From: Oscillospiraceae bacterium
GTDB taxonomy: Bacteria > Bacillota > Clostridia > Oscillospirales > CAG-272
DNA length: 38,697 bases
Direction of reading: 5' to 3'
NCBI GenBank assembly: GCA_015064205.1
Contig: SVSR01000016.1
Coordinates: forward strand, 1-38,697
Position numbers and translations under genes: made by a program
Notes under the pieces: model-generated
What the model saw: the letters and a program-made list of their open reading frames with translations, nothing else
Database searches by the model: none
Told to the model about the DNA's origin: nothing
In this document: positions 37,746 to 38,697 of the stretch, one piece after another
Numbering within the stretch: the stretch's first letter is position 1
Layout of the letters: each line of letters begins with the position of its first letter

Positions 37746-38697
37746 ATGGGATACAGTAGAGAAAATTTCAAGAAAATAAAAGACGAGTTTTCCAAAAAGC
37801 GTGCAGATGCGCTATCTGAAGCGGAAAACAGAATGAGTCAGCTTGAGAGAAAATATCCTGAGCTTAAAGAGCTTAACCGTGTAATATCTCAGACGGGCGG
37901 ACGTATAATGGACGCTGTCCTTATAAAAGACGGAAAGAGCGTTGAGGAGAAGCTTTCGGAAATCGAAGCAGAGTATGAGGCTAATGTTGGATTCAGAAAG
38001 CAATTTCTTGAAACCTACGGGTATCCGAGCGATTATCTTGATATTCATTTTGAATGCCCCATATGTTCTGACGAGGGGTACGACAATTCGGGAAAAATGT
38101 GCAAATGCATGAAGCGTGCGCTTGCACTTGCAACTTACGACAGCTCGGGTATAGGTAAGCTTATATCAAAGCAGAGCTTTGAAAATTTCAGTTTCAAATA
38201 CTATAAAAGCGGACGTGAACGTGAGAATATAACCGACATTTTTGATTACGCAAAGGAATATGCCGAAACATTTTCCTCAAAGACTTCTGAAAATCTGCTT
38301 TTCTGCGGAACGACGGGCCTTGGTAAGACGCATTTGTCAACGGCAGTTGCAAAAACTGTTATAGACTCGGGCTTTGACGTTGTCTATGTTACGGCACAGA
38401 AAATGTTTGACGATTTTGAATTCGAAAAATTCTCAAAATCATATTCTGATACGCGTGGCGAGCTTACCGATAGATATTTTGACTGTGATCTTCTTATAAT
38501 AGACGATCTCGGAACAGAAATGTCAACAACCTTTACGGTGTCATGCCTTTATAATCTTGTTAACACGAGAATCAATACAGAAAAGCCGATGATAATAAAC
38601 ACAAATCTTGAAAAAGAAAAGATGCGCGAAAGGTATGCAGACAGAATAACTTCAAGGCTTTTCGGTGAGTTTTCAGTAATGCAGTTTGTTGGCGCTG
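37746..38697 (+). CDS. DnaI/DnaC-like helicase loader ATPase, 5' part
   Basis: The frame starts at ATG 37746 (GGAG at 37736-37739) and runs off the right edge after 317 codons. A coiled-coil-like N-terminus (about 1-90) is followed by a zinc-binding group with CPICSDEG and CKC near 104-122, as in B. subtilis DnaI. The AAA+ domain has GTTGLGKTH (Walker A), LLIIDDLGTE (Walker B) and ERYADRITSRLFGEF, where the Arg-finger region sits. DnaI loads the replicative helicase with DnaD and DnaB. It is 29 bp after the DnaD-like gene. The last residues are missing because of the window edge. Confidence 0.88.
   Translation, partial: MGYSRENFKKIKDEFSKKRADALSEAENRMSQLERKYPELKELNRVISQTGGRIMDAVLIKDGKSVEEKLSEIEAEYEANVGFRKQFLETYGYPSDYLDIHFECPICSDEGYDNSGKMCKCMKRALALATYDSSGIGKLISKQSFENFSFKYYKSGRERENITDIFDYAKEYAETFSSKTSENLLFCGTTGLGKTHLSTAVAKTVIDSGFDVVYVTAQKMFDDFEFEKFSKSYSDTRGELTDRYFDCDLLIIDDLGTEMSTTFTVSCLYNLVNTRINTEKPMIINTNLEKEKMRERYADRITSRLFGEFSVMQFVGA

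Noticed and set aside
1-38697. CRISPR arrays, tRNA or rRNA genes, prophage or transposase genes
   Set aside because: None seen on either strand: no regular spaced repeats, no tRNA cloverleaf ends, no transposase or capsid-like frames.

Overview
The window looks like chromosome from an endospore-forming member of the Clostridia (Bacillota), probably a gut-type anaerobe. The evidence is sporulation sigma factor G, YabP, YabQ, a SpoVB-type flippase, a CotF-like coat protein, a WalRK operon with YycH and YycI, Rex, and S-layer homology (SLH) domains. The genes use ATA for isoleucine heavily. HU and the MsmK-type ATPase prefer C-ending codons, which suggests strong expression. I see no tRNA, rRNA, CRISPR array, transposase or prophage. 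Nearly all of the window is ordinary, densely packed core genome.

Layout: (1) 1-5786, plus strand: end of hemZ, a uridine kinase-like gene, then the conserved Bacillota cluster of SpoVB/YabM-like flippase, mazG, HU, rqcP(yabO), yabP, yabQ and divIC, closed by a terminator. (2) 5964-10372, plus: a membrane-anchored serine hydrolase of the beta-lactamase fold, a 36-aa membrane protein, an RsuA-type pseudouridine synthase and tex. (3) 10565-11680: a stand-alone carbohydrate-ABC ATPase. (4) 11762-12767, the accessory stretch: two related small genes on the minus strand behind a leader RNA with attenuator-like alternative hairpins, then a MITE-like palindromic repeat and a structured feo upstream region. 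(5) 12768-15235: feoA and feoB, separated by a terminator and a possible Rex operator. (6) 15267-16577, minus: CotF-like protein and birA.

(7) 16740-21324, plus: an E2-type acyltransferase-fold protein whose catalytic His is replaced, an acyl-CoA/AMP ligase, and an exported SGNH esterase with three SLH repeats. They are closely spaced and probably one operon. (8) 21513-22286: sigG, followed by intergenic repeats. (9) 22547-32390, minus: murA, and upstream of it a probable seven-gene operon reading RluA-type synthase, DUF3810 metalloprotease-like protein, degenerate NodB-domain exported protein, walR, walK, yycH, yycI. (10) 32618-38697, plus: galU, dCMP deaminase, ywlE-like phosphatase, rimI, tsaD, rex, a DnaD-domain protein and a DnaI/DnaC-like helicase loader cut by the window end.

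The points most worth a second look are the attenuator leader with its two small genes, the wal operon carrying a deacetylase-fold protein that has lost its metal ligands, the His-less E2-like protein paired with an acyl-CoA ligase, and the putative Rex box at the feoB promoter. I found no clear case of an entirely new multi-gene system. The attenuator-plus-small-genes unit is the best candidate for something undescribed.
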